A stretch of DNA of 64,000 bases from Ahaetulla prasina (taxonomy: Eukaryota > Chordata > Lepidosauria > Squamata > Colubridae): NCBI RefSeq assembly GCF_028640845.1, contig NC_080539.1, positions 107,286,554 to 107,350,553 on the forward strand, read 5' to 3'. A model generated the notes under the pieces. That model was not told the DNA's origin. It saw only the letters and a program-made list of their open reading frames with translations, and did no database searches. Below, piece after piece: positions 34,265-46,256 of the stretch; the first letter of the stretch is position 1, and each line of letters starts with the position of its first letter. The translations under genes were made by a program, and so were the position numbers.

Positions 34265-35215
34265 TTGAACTTGATTATTGGCTTGCAGACGTTTCATTAC
34301 CTGACCAGGTAACATCTTCACTGCTAGAAGGGAGTTTGGTCTATGTTGATAAGCAGTAACTTGCCAAGGTTGGTGGGACTGATGTTTTCTCCTTGGTTCC
34401 TTGAATAGATTATTGTTTATTGCTTGATGGTTCAGTGTTTAATCCATGCATATCTGGATGTTGATTGCTGGAGAAATGTTCTGGTGTTTTTGTTTTCTTC
34501 TTAGCTCTTTTATTGTCTCTTTTTAATGCTGTGTAAATATTGTTTGTTTCTATGTGTCTGTTGATGGCTGATTTGCCTGAATGCCAAGCTTCTAGGCATT
34601 TCCTAGCATTTTTGGATTTAGCTTAGTCTAAGATGCTACTGTTTAGTCTGTCATGTTGTAAAATTAAGGACTTTTCATTGTGTCTTCTGATTACTACTTA
34701 GTGTTCTTGTATACGCTCAGCTAGTCTTTCTACCTACAAAGTGGTTGTTACAGTCCTTACGTTGTATGTTGTAGAATGAAGATGATGCCTGTTTTTAATT
34801 TTTGGGACTACTCTGTCTTTTGGTTTACTTAAGATGTTTTGAAGAACTTTAGTTAGTTCTGCTACACTGAGGCTGTATAGTTGTAATTGTTGGTTATTTC
34901 TTGGATTTTTTTATGTATGGTAGTGTTAAGCCCTTTTTCATGAAGTTGCATGAGTATCCATTTTGTTGGAAGATGTTGTATAGATGGTCTGTTTCAAGGG
35001 GGTTCTACTTACCCCGGTGCACAACGGAAGTGCACGTGCTTGCGCTTCTGTGCATGCGCAACTCGTCAATTATGTTGTCGGGGCAGGTGGGCGGAGCCTC
35101 CTGCTTTTCCTACCGGTTCTATAGAACTGGACAGAAGCAGGAGCAACTCACCACTGGTGTGTTTCCTTTTTCTAGTTACTTCATTTTCATGTCTTTGCTC
35201 ATCTAAATAATATTC
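34265..35215 (-). mobile_element. Penelope-like element fragment, split by a hAT MITE
   Basis: The minus strand gives broken frames consistent with a Penelope-like C-terminal region: HLYNIFQQNGYSCNF, then a degenerate GIY-YIG-like stretch (CNNHYVGR, LAERIQEH), KSAINRHIETNN, and a 3' end with GAAGATGTTACCTGGTCAGG and AATGAAACGTCTGCAAG. I recognise this 3' motif from vertebrate Penelope-like elements. Multiple stops and shifts; dead copy. Confidence 0.65.
34995..35156. mobile_element. hAT MITE, CAGTGGTGAG family
   Basis: Starts CAAGGGGGTTCTACTTACC and ends GCAACTCACCACTG, imperfect inverted ends. Flanks GTCTGTTT (34987-34994) and GTGTGTTT (35157-35164) differ at one base. The interior is CpG-rich with CTACCGGTTCTATAGAAC. 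Confidence 0.75.
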
Positions 35216-36553
35216 TTACTCAGTTTCACTCTTGGGAGTTTGGGTTGTTACATCGAGGATCACACAGTTCAATCCTGAGCTACATACTGTATATTGTCTT
35301 CTAATAAAAACATATTTCCTTTTTTCTTGTTTTTTGAGAACAAAAGTTAATTATTATTCACAGAAGACTGGAAGCTCTAGAGACAGCATAGTGTTGGCTA
35401 GTTTGAAAGAAGATGCTGATTGGCTGAGGTTCTCTGCTCTCAGCAGTTGGCTAGCTCAGAGTAAAACGAGATTTGCTAAAGATGCTTTCTTCAAATTCCA
35501 GATCCACAAAATTATATACAATACCTAATTGCTGAATCGGTTTGAAATCTATACTTTGTGGAAAAATCATGGGTTATTTTGATAGTATGTTGAGAATGAT
35601 TAGCAAATGAGGAAGCAGTGGTGTGGCAGATCTTTTTATTTCTAGAGTTACATGTTAGTTTCAGCTATAGATTCTATCTTTTTATTGCCTTATCAGCATT
35701 TGTTATATAAGCTCCTCCAGTGAATTAAAAGGAGCCACTGAGTAATTAGTATTAAGACATAGTTATTTGTTTACATTCACCTAAAAGATTTGCACCATTT
35801 TGTCAGACTTAGAATATATATACCTGTACTGTGGAAAAGGGCAAAGAGTAAGAACGGTTTAAGGTTGATTTATATCTGACTGTTTGCATGACTAGTTTTC
35901 AGAATTTTGTGGTTATCCTCATTGTTTGCATATGTAGATATTTTCTGTAATTGGCAAGGGCATTTACTGTGTGTATTTCACACAGGCATTTTCCAAATTT
36001 GCTTAATTTCTGTCCTGAAAGCTACCTTAAGTTATACAGTACATAAAAAATCTTAAGCAAAATATATGTGGGGAAAATTTTAAGCATCCTGAACATTGCT
36101 GATAATAACATTGCTTTTGGCTCCTACTGATAGTTTTAGCAATCGCACAGAGTTTGGTATTCCTGGATCAGCATCACAATTTATTTGGTAATAATTTGCA
36201 CAGGAAAGACCACTGTATTTCACTGAGTATCATAATCTCCCTCCAATTCATATGCATAAATGGTAGGTACATCTGGGAAGTTGTTCTCTTTTATCACATA
36301 TTTTTATATTAGGAAGCATTGCCCCATGAAACAAAATAGCTAAAAGAGGCTGCCATTATTTGAGACCTAATAAATAGCTTGGTAGCTGAGTCATGAAAAA
36401 CATGAATCTGGAGCTTTTGTTAACCCATTGTCATAATTTGAATCTTTCACAGCATTTCAGTGAGGTTTATTATGTAATTTCATGTCCAGTAATGTCATTG
36501 AGGAAAATGCAAAATCATTCCAAAATTGATATACTTGCACATTTCCTTGGCAG

Positions 36554-36636
36554 AGCTTCCAACCAAGAAACATCAGCTGCAAGCACTGAATCTTTTGGTT
36601 CTTCTTCTTCCAGAGGGAAACAGAGATACACTCAAG
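36554..36636 (+). CDS. ARHGAP18: ARHGAP18 exon 10
   Basis: Completes codon 388 (Lys) and encodes residues 389-415: LPTKKHQLQALNLLVLLLPE, then GNRDTLK. Matches the RhoGAP helix region preceding the LLEFL motif. The acceptor GGCAG is clear; the donor GTTAGG at 36637 is a weak match, so this exon is a candidate for regulated inclusion. Phase 1 to 0. Confidence 0.94.
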
Positions 36637-37421
36637 GTTAGGCACTTGATCTTATTTTTAAGTATCAGGATTAGTAATTGATAATTCCAGAATAAAAGTT
36701 TGCTTGTTAAATTAAAAACAATCACATGTTCTGATCAGTCAGGTCTGCTGCAGGTTGCTCAGTTGGGATCAAAATGATTTTGGAGACATAATAAAATTAA
36801 GATGTTCAGTTTGGAATATGGAGGTTCAGTGAACAAAAAAGAAAGTAACCTGATATCTTTTGCCTACACAAGAAAGAATCAGAAAGGACACGATAGAACC
36901 AATTATCTTAAAAGATGGTGATTTTTTTTCTTTCCATTCTCTTGTATAAGAGGATAGATAACCACATCTTAAAAGGATAGTTTCAGTATGTATTTCCTGC
37001 ATTGAGTTGTGGGATGTGGTGGGGGAAGTTATATTAAAATGGCCTTGCATTCTAGTTGCCATTGTTATTTTTTCTTGTGTAATTCACCCAAGGGCTTCTC
37101 GAGGGCAACATAATAATTGGCAAGCACATAGGCGTTGCAAGACCAACATAAATAAAAATTGGACAATCTGATAGTGTGACAATTGCTGTGATTGGTTAAC
37201 CCGTATATTCTCTAGAATAAAAGCTACTTTAGTCCCTCTTTTTGCCATATTACTAAAATAGTTAAACACTTGACTTTGATGTTGGGCATCACATAGTTGC
37301 ATCACCAAAGAAATGCACATAAAGCGCTCGATAGATGCAGTTAGCCATCTTTTTTAAATAGGCTGGTTGAATGCAAAGATTGCTCATACAGCTATTTTTG
37401 AAATGGTGCTCTTGTTTTCAG
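36637..37421 (+). other. Intron 10
   Basis: 785 bp, phase 0, no recognised repeat. The acceptor TTTTCAG is strong. Confidence 0.85.
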
Positions 37422-37628
37422 GTGCTGCTTGAATTTCTTCAAAGAGTGATCGATCATCGAGATAAAAACAAGATGAACCTAAAGAATGTTGCCATGGTTA
37501 TGGCTCCAAACCTCTTCATGTTTCATGGTTTGGGTGCCAAGCCCACAGAACAAAGCGAGTTTGTTATGGCGGCTGGGACAGCAAATGTCATGCGCTTTAT
37601 GATTAAATACCAGAATCTTCTTTGGACT
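37422..37628 (+). CDS. ARHGAP18: ARHGAP18 exon 11 (end of RhoGAP core)
   Basis: Encodes residues 416-484: VLLEFLQRVIDHRDKNKM, KNVAMVMAPNLFMFHGLG and EFVMAAGTANVMRFMIKYQ, ending NLLWT. Asparagine 445 of MAPNL (37509-37511) is the family's conserved catalytic-site asparagine. 69 whole codons, acceptor TTTCAG, donor GTAAGT, phase 0 to 0. Confidence 0.97.
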
Positions 37629-39390
37629 GTAAGTTTGCTTTTGTTAAAAAGTGAGTGTTACCATGAAAGAATCATCACCAGAGCTGTGGGTCGCAATTTT
37701 TCTGTCTTGGAGACAATGCAGTTTCTTTTAAAATGCTATAAATGCTGTATTAATTATATGTGAGTTTAAGGAAAACAATGCCTTTTTCTTTTATATAAAG
37801 ATGAAATGACTATCCATCCAAATTTAGAAACAGGTTTGTTTTCTTCATGACCATATTAATCAACAATCCAGAAAATAATCCAGTTTTATTTAATCCAGTT
37901 AATGCAAAATCCATGTTCCCCTTGGAAACATTTACAAAATAATTTATTATGCATTTGAGTTCTTTAATTTGATTATTCATTCTTCACACAGTTCTTCCCA
38001 TTTTGTCAACTGTTTTGTTTTTCACAAGGAACTGTAACCTTATTAAGCAGACTTAAGTATTTAGCATACTTTATACATGGTTCTTAATGAAAACAATAAT
38101 TTTTCCCTTCTAGAAATATACTAATGTAAAGCTGTCTGAGAAAAGACAGTCAGGGTCTGAATCCTTTTGCTTATGAGATTTTTTTTTATTGAGTTTCATC
38201 ATGATGGGCATAGTTGCAGTTCAGATTTAAATGTTTTTGGGAGTTGTGGAAAGGTCAGGTGCAATTGTTTGAAATACTGTGGCATCTGGAACTGAGGCTG
38301 TTGACTAGAGGAGTATGGTTTGCTACCCAAGGCAAACTCTTTGTACTTAAATATAGAATATATCCACTCCACTGAGTGTGTAGCAATTCGATATTAAACA
38401 TAATTTTTGGATACATGAAAAGAGTAAGTAAAAAGGAATATTAGGACAGGGATGATAGGCACGCAGGTGCACTTGTACACGCCCCTTACAGACCTCTTAG
38501 GAATGGGGTGAGATCAACAGTAGACCGTTTAAGCTTAAAGTGTTGGGGGTTGGGGAAGAAACTACAGTCAGGTAGTGCATTCCCAGCACTGACCACTCTA
38601 TTACTGAAGTCATATTTTCTGCAATCGAGTTTGGAGCGGTTTACTTTGTATCTATTATTTGCTCGTGTATTGTTGTGATTGAAGCTGAAGTAGTCATTGA
38701 CAGGTAGGACATTGTCGTAGATAATTTTATGTACTATGTACTATGCTTCGGTCAGATTGAAGTCGGTGTAGTTCTAAGTTGTCTAAGCCCAAAATTTGGA
38801 GTCTGGTGGCAAAAGGTATTTTATTGAGAGCAGAGGAGTGGAGGACTCTTCTTGTGAAATATATCTGGACTTGCTTGATTGTATTTATGTCCAATATGCA
38901 GTGCAGGTTCCAGACAGATGAGCTGTATTCAAGAATTGGTCTAGCAAATGTTTTTTATGCTCTAGTTAGTAGTACAATATTACCAGAGAAGAAGCTACGC
39001 AAGATTAGGTTAACAACTCTTAATGCCTGTTATTGTTATTGCAATGGGCTCTGGTACTTAGATCTTTAGAAATGAGTACTCCAAGGTCTTTGACAGAGTG
39101 AGGGTCATCTATAAAGTCATGCCCATCTAATTTGTATTTTATGTTTTGATTTTTTTTGCCAGTGTGCAAGACAGAGCATTTGTTGGTTGAGATTTAAAGT
39201 TGCCACTTGTTAGACCAATCTGAAATAATATGTTTCATTTTAAAAAGGAAACTTCATTGGTACTGAACATAAATGCGTCTGCTGTTCATTTTTAGTTGTT
39301 TTATTATTGGAAAGCTTCCAACAGATGTTTACTAATGTCTTAAGGGAGCAATAGTAATGTTGCAATAAAACATGCTGTCTGTCTGCCTAG
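37629..39390 (+). other. Intron 11
   Basis: 1762 bp, phase 0. Holds a minus-strand CR1-like LINE (38455-39235). The acceptor TGCCTAG follows a CT-rich tract. Confidence 0.85.
38455..39235 (-). mobile_element. CR1-type LINE 3' region (minus)
   Basis: Its complement ends with CACCCCATTCCTAAG...GCACCTGCGTGCCTATCAT, matching the plus-strand copy at 43060-43545 (CACCCCATTCCTAAGGGGCG). Minus-strand translation is heavily broken. The sequence is T-rich on the plus strand. Clade assignment is carried over from the better copy at 43060. Confidence 0.7.
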
Positions 39391-39555
39391 ATTCCTACGT
39401 TTCTTGTGAACCAAGTAAGAAAGCAGAATGCTGAAAGTCAGAAAAAGGAACGAAAGGACAAAGCAATGAGAAAACTTCTGAAAAAAATGGCATATGACCG
39501 AGAAAAACATGAGAAGCAAGATAAAAGTAACAGCGATCAAAAGAGTGGCAATGAT
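39391..39555 (+). CDS. ARHGAP18: ARHGAP18 exon 12 (basic helical segment)
   Basis: Encodes residues 485-539: IPTFLVNQVRKQN, then a lysine-rich helix with KAMRKLLKKMAYDREKHEKQ, ending SDQKSGND. Probably a helical, charged extension after the GAP domain; its role is not clear from sequence. 55 whole codons, acceptor GCCTAG, donor GTAAGC, phase 0 to 0. An in-frame stop lies 60 bases into the following intron if it were retained. Confidence 0.95.
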
Positions 39556-39972
39556 GTAAGCAAACAACTTGTAACAAAAACCCACAGTTCCTACTTAAGC
39601 TGTACTCACAGGGATTAGAGCCTCCAGAACAAAGAAAGTTGTATCTCTTTGGAATATCTCATGTATTTAAGTGTAGAAGTTGCTTGTAGTAAATTGTAGG
39701 ATAATTGTCTAAAATTCTAGTTGCTCCTACTAGAAGTCTCTCAATCATACCTGTGCGCTTCCTTACATTTTTAGAGTTCAAATCGCCACCCTAATCTGAA
39801 CAAAGAAGAGAAACTAATCCTTACATTTTGAGCAATTGCAGTACTATTTAGAAGTTTTGAAATTGGGGAATGTTGGTATAATCTGCTTGTAGCTGAAAAA
39901 AATTATACAGCTACCTGGGACACAAAAAGTCTTTTTATTTCTCAACCATGCTATTTGGGTTAAAGCTTAAAC

Positions 39973-40165
39973 TATAGAATAGAATAAGAATAGAATAGAA
40001 TAGAATAGAATAGAATAGAATAGAATAGAATAGAATAGAATAGAATAGAATTTTATTGGCCAAGTGTGATTGGACACACAAGGAATTTGTCTTGGTGCAT
40101 ATGCTCTCAGTGTACATAAAAGAAAAGATACGTTCATCAAGGTACAACATTTACAACACAATTTA
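39973..40165 (-). mobile_element. LINE 3' tail with (AATAG)n (minus)
   Basis: (AATAG)n at 39973-40050 abuts TTTTATTGGCCAAGTGTGAT and the rest of the ~110-bp LINE 3' end, which is the complement of the tail at 25590-25660. A very short, 5'-truncated insertion carrying a long microsatellite. Confidence 0.85.
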
Positions 40166-41134
40166 GAAATAAAGAAACAATTAGAGAGCATTTCACCGAG
40201 GCAGGCTTCGTCGGCGCCATCTTAGGTAAAGGGTTATTAGTACAGTCCCAAAATAAAACAGTATTAAATACTTAAAATATAGTCACTGCAAACATATTGT
40301 ATGTTCTAAGCAAACTTTAACTTTCTTTAGCTGCCTGGTATCCTTTAAAAATCAAAACTGTTGCTAGAATATATAATTTTTGTTGTTTGTCACCTGGATA
40401 ACTTTAGATAATGATATCTATTAAAATATCAGCATACTATTAATATTATGCATAACAGAAAACAAGGCAAATATTTGCTTATTATTTTTCTGAATGTAGA
40501 TTTTCTTTAAATTATTTCACATTTTCTAACTGAATATTTATAATCTTAGTGGATTGGAGCCATCTTGTGGATACGTTTAGAATTGCGTGGGCCTGAAATT
40601 TTTTTTTGTTCCCCCCCCCCCTCTATTGAAAACAAATTAGTGTTTCTTGCCACATTCATAGTGATGGAAATAGTCGTTTTTGGTTCTGTGGCCTGAGAGC
40701 AGGAGTAGATATCTGATAGCCCCACTTACATAGCTCTTTTATGGCCCCCAGCAGTGGTCTTCAATTATTATGAAAAGTTTACTTAATTGTTTCAAAAATT
40801 CTCCCAATTTAAGAGAAAATCGAGCAGAAATCCCAACTCTCCAAATCTGCATGTTCTGGTCCTACCCCCTTTGCATCATCTCTCCTTTGTTCATCTCTTG
40901 CCTTCCTAAAACATATTAGGCAGGGGTCTTAGCAACCTGAAGTTGGCCCATCCAGGTAAGAGAAAGACATTGGGTTATAATGTAAATTTGCATGTTTCTA
41001 TGTTGTTCGAAACTTATGATTCTGTTACTGTATTCCTTACTCTTAATGCAAAGACAATTTGAAATTCCATGTGTGGTCATCTATTTTGACTTCTGTCCTC
41101 TGCTATTTTGTAACAACATTTCTGTTTTCCTATA

Positions 41135-42041
41135 CAGGTAGTTCTCAAGTTACAACCATTCATTCAGTGACTGTTCAACGTTATGGCAGTACTGAATAAA
41201 TGGAACTTATACCCAGTTTCCAAAGTTACGACAGCTGCAGTGCCTCTGTGGTTCTGTGATCGAAATTTTGGCACTTGGCAACCTGTCTGCACTTACAACC
41301 TTGGGAACACTTCAATGCCCCACTACCTGCCTATCTCCCCCCCTCCCATTTCTGTCCTTTTGGCCACCTCAAGCCCTGTGTTATGGCCAGCCACCAAAGC
41401 CCCATTCACCCCGTTACCCTGTGCTCTGCAGGCCCTGCTGCACCTAGCTGCCCTTTGCCTTATTTCTTCTGATGCCAGTGAGGAACGCCTGGCTTGGCCC
41501 TATGGAAGGGAGTTGCTGGGGCTGTGCCAGGCCTTTTCTCCAAGGCCGCTCGTGCCACCTCCAAACAGAAGAGAAACAGGACCAGGCCTGGCACACCTCA
41601 GCTGTGGGGAAAAGATGGCTACGTTGACCTGGGGTCAGCAGTGCCGGTAGGATGACAGGGCAAGCAAGTGCAGGGTGGCAAGGGCTGGCTGGGTGTCAGA
41701 GTGAGCTGAGTGTAGGGCAGAAGACCCAGCAGGGCAGGCAGGGGCAGCAGAGTGCAATATGACCAAAGGGCAGAGATGGGGAGAGATAGGCAGGTGGGGC
41801 AGCTGTGAAGTGTGAGCAGTCCCTTATCTTACAAAGGGTGGGGCTGGGAGGGAATGATTTGGATTGGGATGGGTCCTCGCCTAACAACCTGTGGGATTCA
41901 ATTAATGACAGCAGCGGGGACTGCTGGGATTGCTGTTGCCTAGCATCAGCAATCACATTGTGCTTTATAACTAATCCCTTAGCAGAATTTCCGAGTAGGA
42001 CAAACCAGTCCCAATTACTGTTGAAACTCAAAGACTACCTA
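41135..42041. mobile_element. Long TA-flanked MITE-like element with GC-rich core
   Basis: Left end CAGGTAGTTCTCAAGTTAC after TA; right end AGACTACCTA before TA. Ends match the family at 45419, but the ~600-bp core (about 41300-41860) is GC-rich and unlike the other copies. A 155-codon open frame in the core (41183-41650) has low-complexity Pro/Ser/Leu content and no recognised domain, so it is not called a gene. Confidence 0.6.
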
Positions 42042-42703
42042 TATCTTTAAACCACTAAAATACCTAGATAATACCTCCTCCAATGCTTGCTTTTCACATT
42101 CTGGCCACGTGGAACCAGGATGAAAGTAGTGTGCGATCCTTTAGAGTTATGCCCTAGATCTTCATTTGAATAAAATGCTGTATGACACAGTGGGTTTCTT
42201 TTATACTTGATGGTAAGATAATCTCTTTCTGAATATGAAATTTGAAATCACACACACTGTTTCATATTTTGGAATTATTATACTCTATCAGAAGGGAAAA
42301 TGGCATTTGGTTGGAAAATTAAAACTTGATCCACAACTGGTTTTTAAGAGTGTAAGATTCTAAAATGAAGGGTCCTACCCCCCCCTCCCCTGCCTTCATT
42401 ACAGAAAAGGATCTGAGTCATATATAAATATGTTAGCTCAAATGCAGGCTCTTAATATGTAGCTTCTAAATTGATGGTCAAAAATCCATCATCCTATTTG
42501 TGAACAAGTATATTCCATTGAAAGAGAATTTTTAAAATTGTTTGAATTTCGGTAAATTGCACTGGAGGTTAGGAAATAAGATAGCTTCTGCTTTACACAG
42601 GACAAAATGCCAGATTTGAGCATTCAGTCTGCACAGATTTGGAAAAAACCTTCTCAAAGCCAGCTGCAAGGTGCTATGTTCCAATTTCGTTATTGCTTTG
42701 CAG

Positions 42704-42828
42704 GCCGATATTCCAGAGGGAGTAATACGGGTTCAAGCACCTCATCTTTCCAAAGTTTCCATGGCAATTCAGCTGACAGGAGAGCTAAAAGCTGGCGATA
42801 TCGTTGCCAGGTTCCTCAGCCAGAAAAG
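42704..42828 (+). CDS. ARHGAP18: ARHGAP18 exon 13
   Basis: Encodes residues 540-580 plus two bases of 581: ADIPEGVIRVQAPHLSKVSM, then AIQLTGELKAGDIVARFLSQ and K. Nearly identical to the human C-terminal module. The alternation of short strands with a helix (ELKAGDIVARFL) suggests a ubiquitin/Ras-association-like fold; that is inference. Acceptor TTTGCAG, donor GTACAA (weak). Phase 0 to 2. Confidence 0.95.
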
Positions 42829-43059
42829 GTACAAGCCTGTCTGCCTTTCTCTCTCTGTCTACTAAGCCCGCCATTTTATGAAATGTTAATTCTGAATTCT
42901 ACCACAGCAGGTGTAATGAATTTTTTCCAGAGGATCAATGGTTGACCTTGCAGGTAGGGGAAAAAATCAATAAAAAGGAACGTTTTTATTTAAACAACAG
43001 CCATATTGTCAGTAAGGGGGCTGTTGGCACTGCCTGTGGAAGGAATCATCAAGGTATCC

Positions 43060-43545
43060 ATTGGGTTTAGAAAATTTAGAATTACGCCGCCTTCGACATG
43101 ACCTGAGTTTAACTCATAGAATCATCTATTACAATGTCCTTCCTGTCAAAGACTACTTCAGCTTCAATTGCAACAATACACGAGCACACAATAGATTTAA
43201 GCTTAATGTTAACCGCTCCAATCTTGATTGCAGAAAATACGACTTCAGTAACAGAGTTGTTAATACTTAGAATACACTACCTGACTCTGTGGTCTCTTCC
43301 CAAAATCCCAAAAGCTTCAACCAAAAACTATCTACCATTGACCTCACCCCATTCCTAAGGGGCGTGCATAAGAGCACAAATGTGCCTACCATTCCTGTCC
43401 TATTGTTTTCCTTCATTATATCCAATTAATATAGTTATTACATACTTATGCTCATAAATATGTTTATATATTGTATAATTATTTCATGCTTATGCTTATA
43501 TATACTGTGTGACAAAAATAAATAAATGAAATAAAATAAATAAAT
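43060..43545 (+). mobile_element. CR1-type LINE 3' end (plus)
   Basis: Translation from 43061 gives LELRRLRHDLSLTHRIIYYN, then FKLNVNRSNLDCRKYDFSNR and VVNT, the pattern of the CR1 reverse-transcriptase C-terminus (RRLRxDL ... FFxxRVVxxWNxLP). One frame change near 43265. The 3' UTR ends in AATAAATGAAATAAAATAAA. Same family as the minus-strand copy at 38455. Confidence 0.8.
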
Positions 43546-44179
43546 CTATGTTTAAAATGTTACCTAGCTGAAGAACTGCACCAATGTTGCTGAGGTATTT
43601 CTTCTACATAGCATTAATGAAAAGAGAATGCTGAAATAGAAAGGAGATTTTTCCCCTTAAGAATAATTGTGCCAATGTAAAACAGACTTTGGATCAATTT
43701 TCACTTGTGATGAGTTCATGCAGGCACTTGTATCCAGATATTACACTGTAGAAGGAGGAGATTTTCCTCCTTGCCCTGATTACACTCGCACTTTTAAAGG
43801 GGACTGTGGAATCCCCAATAACGCTCTTGTTTTTCTCCTGGAGAATATGATAAGGACATTGGTTCCCTCTTCTTTACATCCAGTGGGATCTTTTGATCTA
43901 TGCTCCTTATTTTATGGAAGACTTACTTCATCAGAGGGTGTCAGGTTGCTCTCGTGAATATACAGTATTCATTTCTAGTGTCTCTTAGATCTTTAAACTG
44001 ATGCATAGCCTGAAATATTACAAGATTCCCAAGAGTATAATAGTTTGCTTTCCAAGATTTAAATATGCAAATATGGTTTTGTAAAATGGAAGTGGGTGAC
44101 CTCCTTCATTTCTGAAACGAGGCAGCTAAGCTAGCTTTAGCATAGAATCTGGCATGCGTCTATAGATACTCCTGATCTA

Positions 44180-44529
44180 TAGGTAGTTCTCGCTTAATTA
44201 TCACAACGGGGACTGGCAACTCTATGGCTAAGTGACATGGTCATTAAGCGAGGCATCATATGCCTACGACAGACATATAACCTCACGTCGGCCTTGGTCA
44301 TTAAGTGAACCCCCTGGGGTCTTTAAGTGAGACATATGACTGCGACGTGCAGTTTTATTGCTGCCATTTCTATTGAGTCTGCTTGTTGGAAATTGGCTTA
44401 TACATATGCAAATGGAAATCCCCATGACAGTTGTAGACACCCATGGACTGCGAATCACGTGACTGCAGGGACCCTTCACGTAACTTCAAAGGTCATTAAA
44501 CAAGGCAGTCATTAAGTGAGATCTACCTG
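44180..44529. mobile_element. TA-family MITE (AGGTAGTTCTCGCTTAATT)
   Basis: Left end TAGGTAGTTCTCGCTTAATT preceded by TA; right end TTAAGTGAGATCTACCTG. The interior repeats CATTAAGTGA-type motifs shared with the family at 45419. The right-hand TA is not preserved. Confidence 0.65.
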
Positions 44530-44989
44530 ACTTGGAAGTATATAAGATGTTCTGCCCATTGAATTTCTAAAAACAATTTCAGAACATGTACTATAATGCT
44601 GGAAGTATGTAAAAAAACAAAAAACAACCCATGAATACAAATTAATTGGATTTGTGTTAAATAAAGATATCCAGTCAAAAGGTGGCAATAAAATTTCCTG
44701 GGTATTTTTTTTTTTTTAAAGGGCAGAATGATTACTTCTTTGTGAATGTATAGATTTTTTTTTCCAGCTGATTTTCCTCTCTTGTAATTCAAGGTTGCAA
44801 ACAGCTTCTTTTCCCATAATCATTCAAGTGTGATATGTTATTGCAGTAAGTTAACAGATGGTAAAAAATAATTTTAGTGCACTTGCAAACTCTGAGCCAG
44901 CAGGCCATTTTCTGGTGCACGCTAGTAGCTTTCAGTCAGAAGTTATTCGGGATAATGGCTGATCATTTTCTTAATTTTTATTTTGCCAG

Positions 44990-45051
44990 TGGAGCTGTAC
45001 AAGGTTTGAAGAAAGAAGAGCTGTTTTTACATGAAGTTGGAGGAAACATTG
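44990..45051 (+). CDS. ARHGAP18: ARHGAP18 exon 14
   Basis: Completes codon 581 (Ser) and encodes residues 582-601 plus one base of 602: GAVQGLKKEELFLHEVGGNI. Matches the human LKKGEVFLYEIGGNIG segment. Acceptor TTTGCCAG, donor GTAAGG. Phase 2 to 1. Confidence 0.95.
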
Positions 45052-45418
45052 GTAAGGCTGTTAACTCTGCTTAGTTATGACGGTCAAAACAGCTGGTTTA
45101 TTTTTCTTTATCAGATGATTTAGAATCGTTGAGACAAAAGTGACACCTTGCTCTGTGCAAGAATTCAAAATAAAGCATTCCTGATATGCTGCTATCTCAC
45201 TTCTACTTCAATATATTTGGGGAAGAGGCATCCATTCTTGTACTGGGCAATTGGTTTCACTAAGAAATTGTTTTTACTGTTCGGATCCCCTCACCTAATA
45301 TTCAGGAAATTATGTGCTTTCCTGTCAACTCTCCATGGAAATTAAACCTATCAGGAACCATGCTAAAATCTTTTTCTTGATGGACACCTAAACACTTAAA
45401 TAATAGTACAGGTAGTCC

Positions 45419-45794
45419 TCGACTTATGATCACAACCAAGCCCAACATTTCTGTTGCTGAGTGAAACATTTGTAAAGTGAGTTTTGCCCCGTTTTACAAC
45501 CTTTATTGCTACAGTTGTTAAGTGAATCGCTGCAGTTGGAACATGGTTATTAAGTGAATCTGGCTTTCCAATTGACTTCACTTGTCAGAAGGTCACAACA
45601 GCTGATCATCTGACCTCGGGACACTGCAACCGTCATAAATTTGAGTCAGTTGCCAAGTGGCTGACTTTTGATCATGTGACCCTGAAGATGCTGCAAAGGT
45701 CTTAAGTGTGAAAAATGGTCATAAGTCACATTTTTAGTGCTGTTGTAACTTCAGATGGTCACTAAACAAATGGTTGTAAGTCGAGAACTACCTG
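45419..45794. mobile_element. TA-flanked MITE, best copy of its family
   Basis: Starts CAGGTAGTCCTCGACTTATG and ends GTCGAGAACTACCTG, a clean inverted repeat, with TA on both sides (45417-45418, 45795-45796). The 376-bp interior has motifs AAGTGAATC and TCATGTGACC found in the other copies. Non-coding; mobilised by a Tc1/mariner- or pogo-type transposase (inference from TA). Confidence 0.8.
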
Positions 45795-46256
45795 TATATG
45801 ATCACACAACTTGATTCTTGCCCATGATAATAGCCGATTCCAGGGAGTGGAAACTACAACAAGCTGACAAACCAAGTGCTGATTTTGTGTATCTGTAAGG
45901 ACCTATCCCCAGCAAGGACCCTGTATGAACATTGCACTGTGTAAAAAAATAACTTTTGTTGAATTTTATTTTCAGTTACTGTATTATTCAGCAGGGAAGA
46001 AATGTTTATAGATTAGAATCTGCTTCCATGAGCAAATAGTTTTAGCTCAGGGACAATGGGGTAAACAGGGACCATTATGCATAGCTACCATCTGGAAAAA
46101 GCATACATAGAGTGCGAAGGGGAGGTTCCCAGTCTACTGATTGAGGAATATTGAACATGGCACAATTGTTTTCCAAAGGTGGTTAGGGGCTGGTGTAGTT
46201 ATGGCAATTCTCTAAATACAGCAAAGTAACTTGTGATGAGAGCAAACAATTATCTC

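Larger units (their letters stand above)
32855..36553 (+). other. Intron 9
   Basis: 3699 bp, phase 1. Contains a Penelope-like fragment (34265-35215) split by a hAT MITE (34995-35156). 32855-34264 and 35216-36553 show nothing identifiable. Confidence 0.85.
39556..42703 (+). other. Intron 12
   Basis: 3148 bp, phase 0. Contains an AATAG-tailed LINE fragment (39973-40165) and a long TA-flanked MITE (41135-42041). Between 40166-41134 and 42042-42703 nothing identifiable. Confidence 0.85.
42829..44989 (+). other. Intron 13
   Basis: 2161 bp, phase 2. Holds a plus-strand CR1 LINE 3' end (43060-43545) and a TA-type MITE (44180-44529). Confidence 0.85.

Noticed and set aside
41183..41650. 155-codon open frame in intron 12
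   Set aside because: Pro/Ser/Leu-rich translation without a recognised domain, inside a MITE-bounded GC-rich core; GC-rich sequence gives long open frames by chance.
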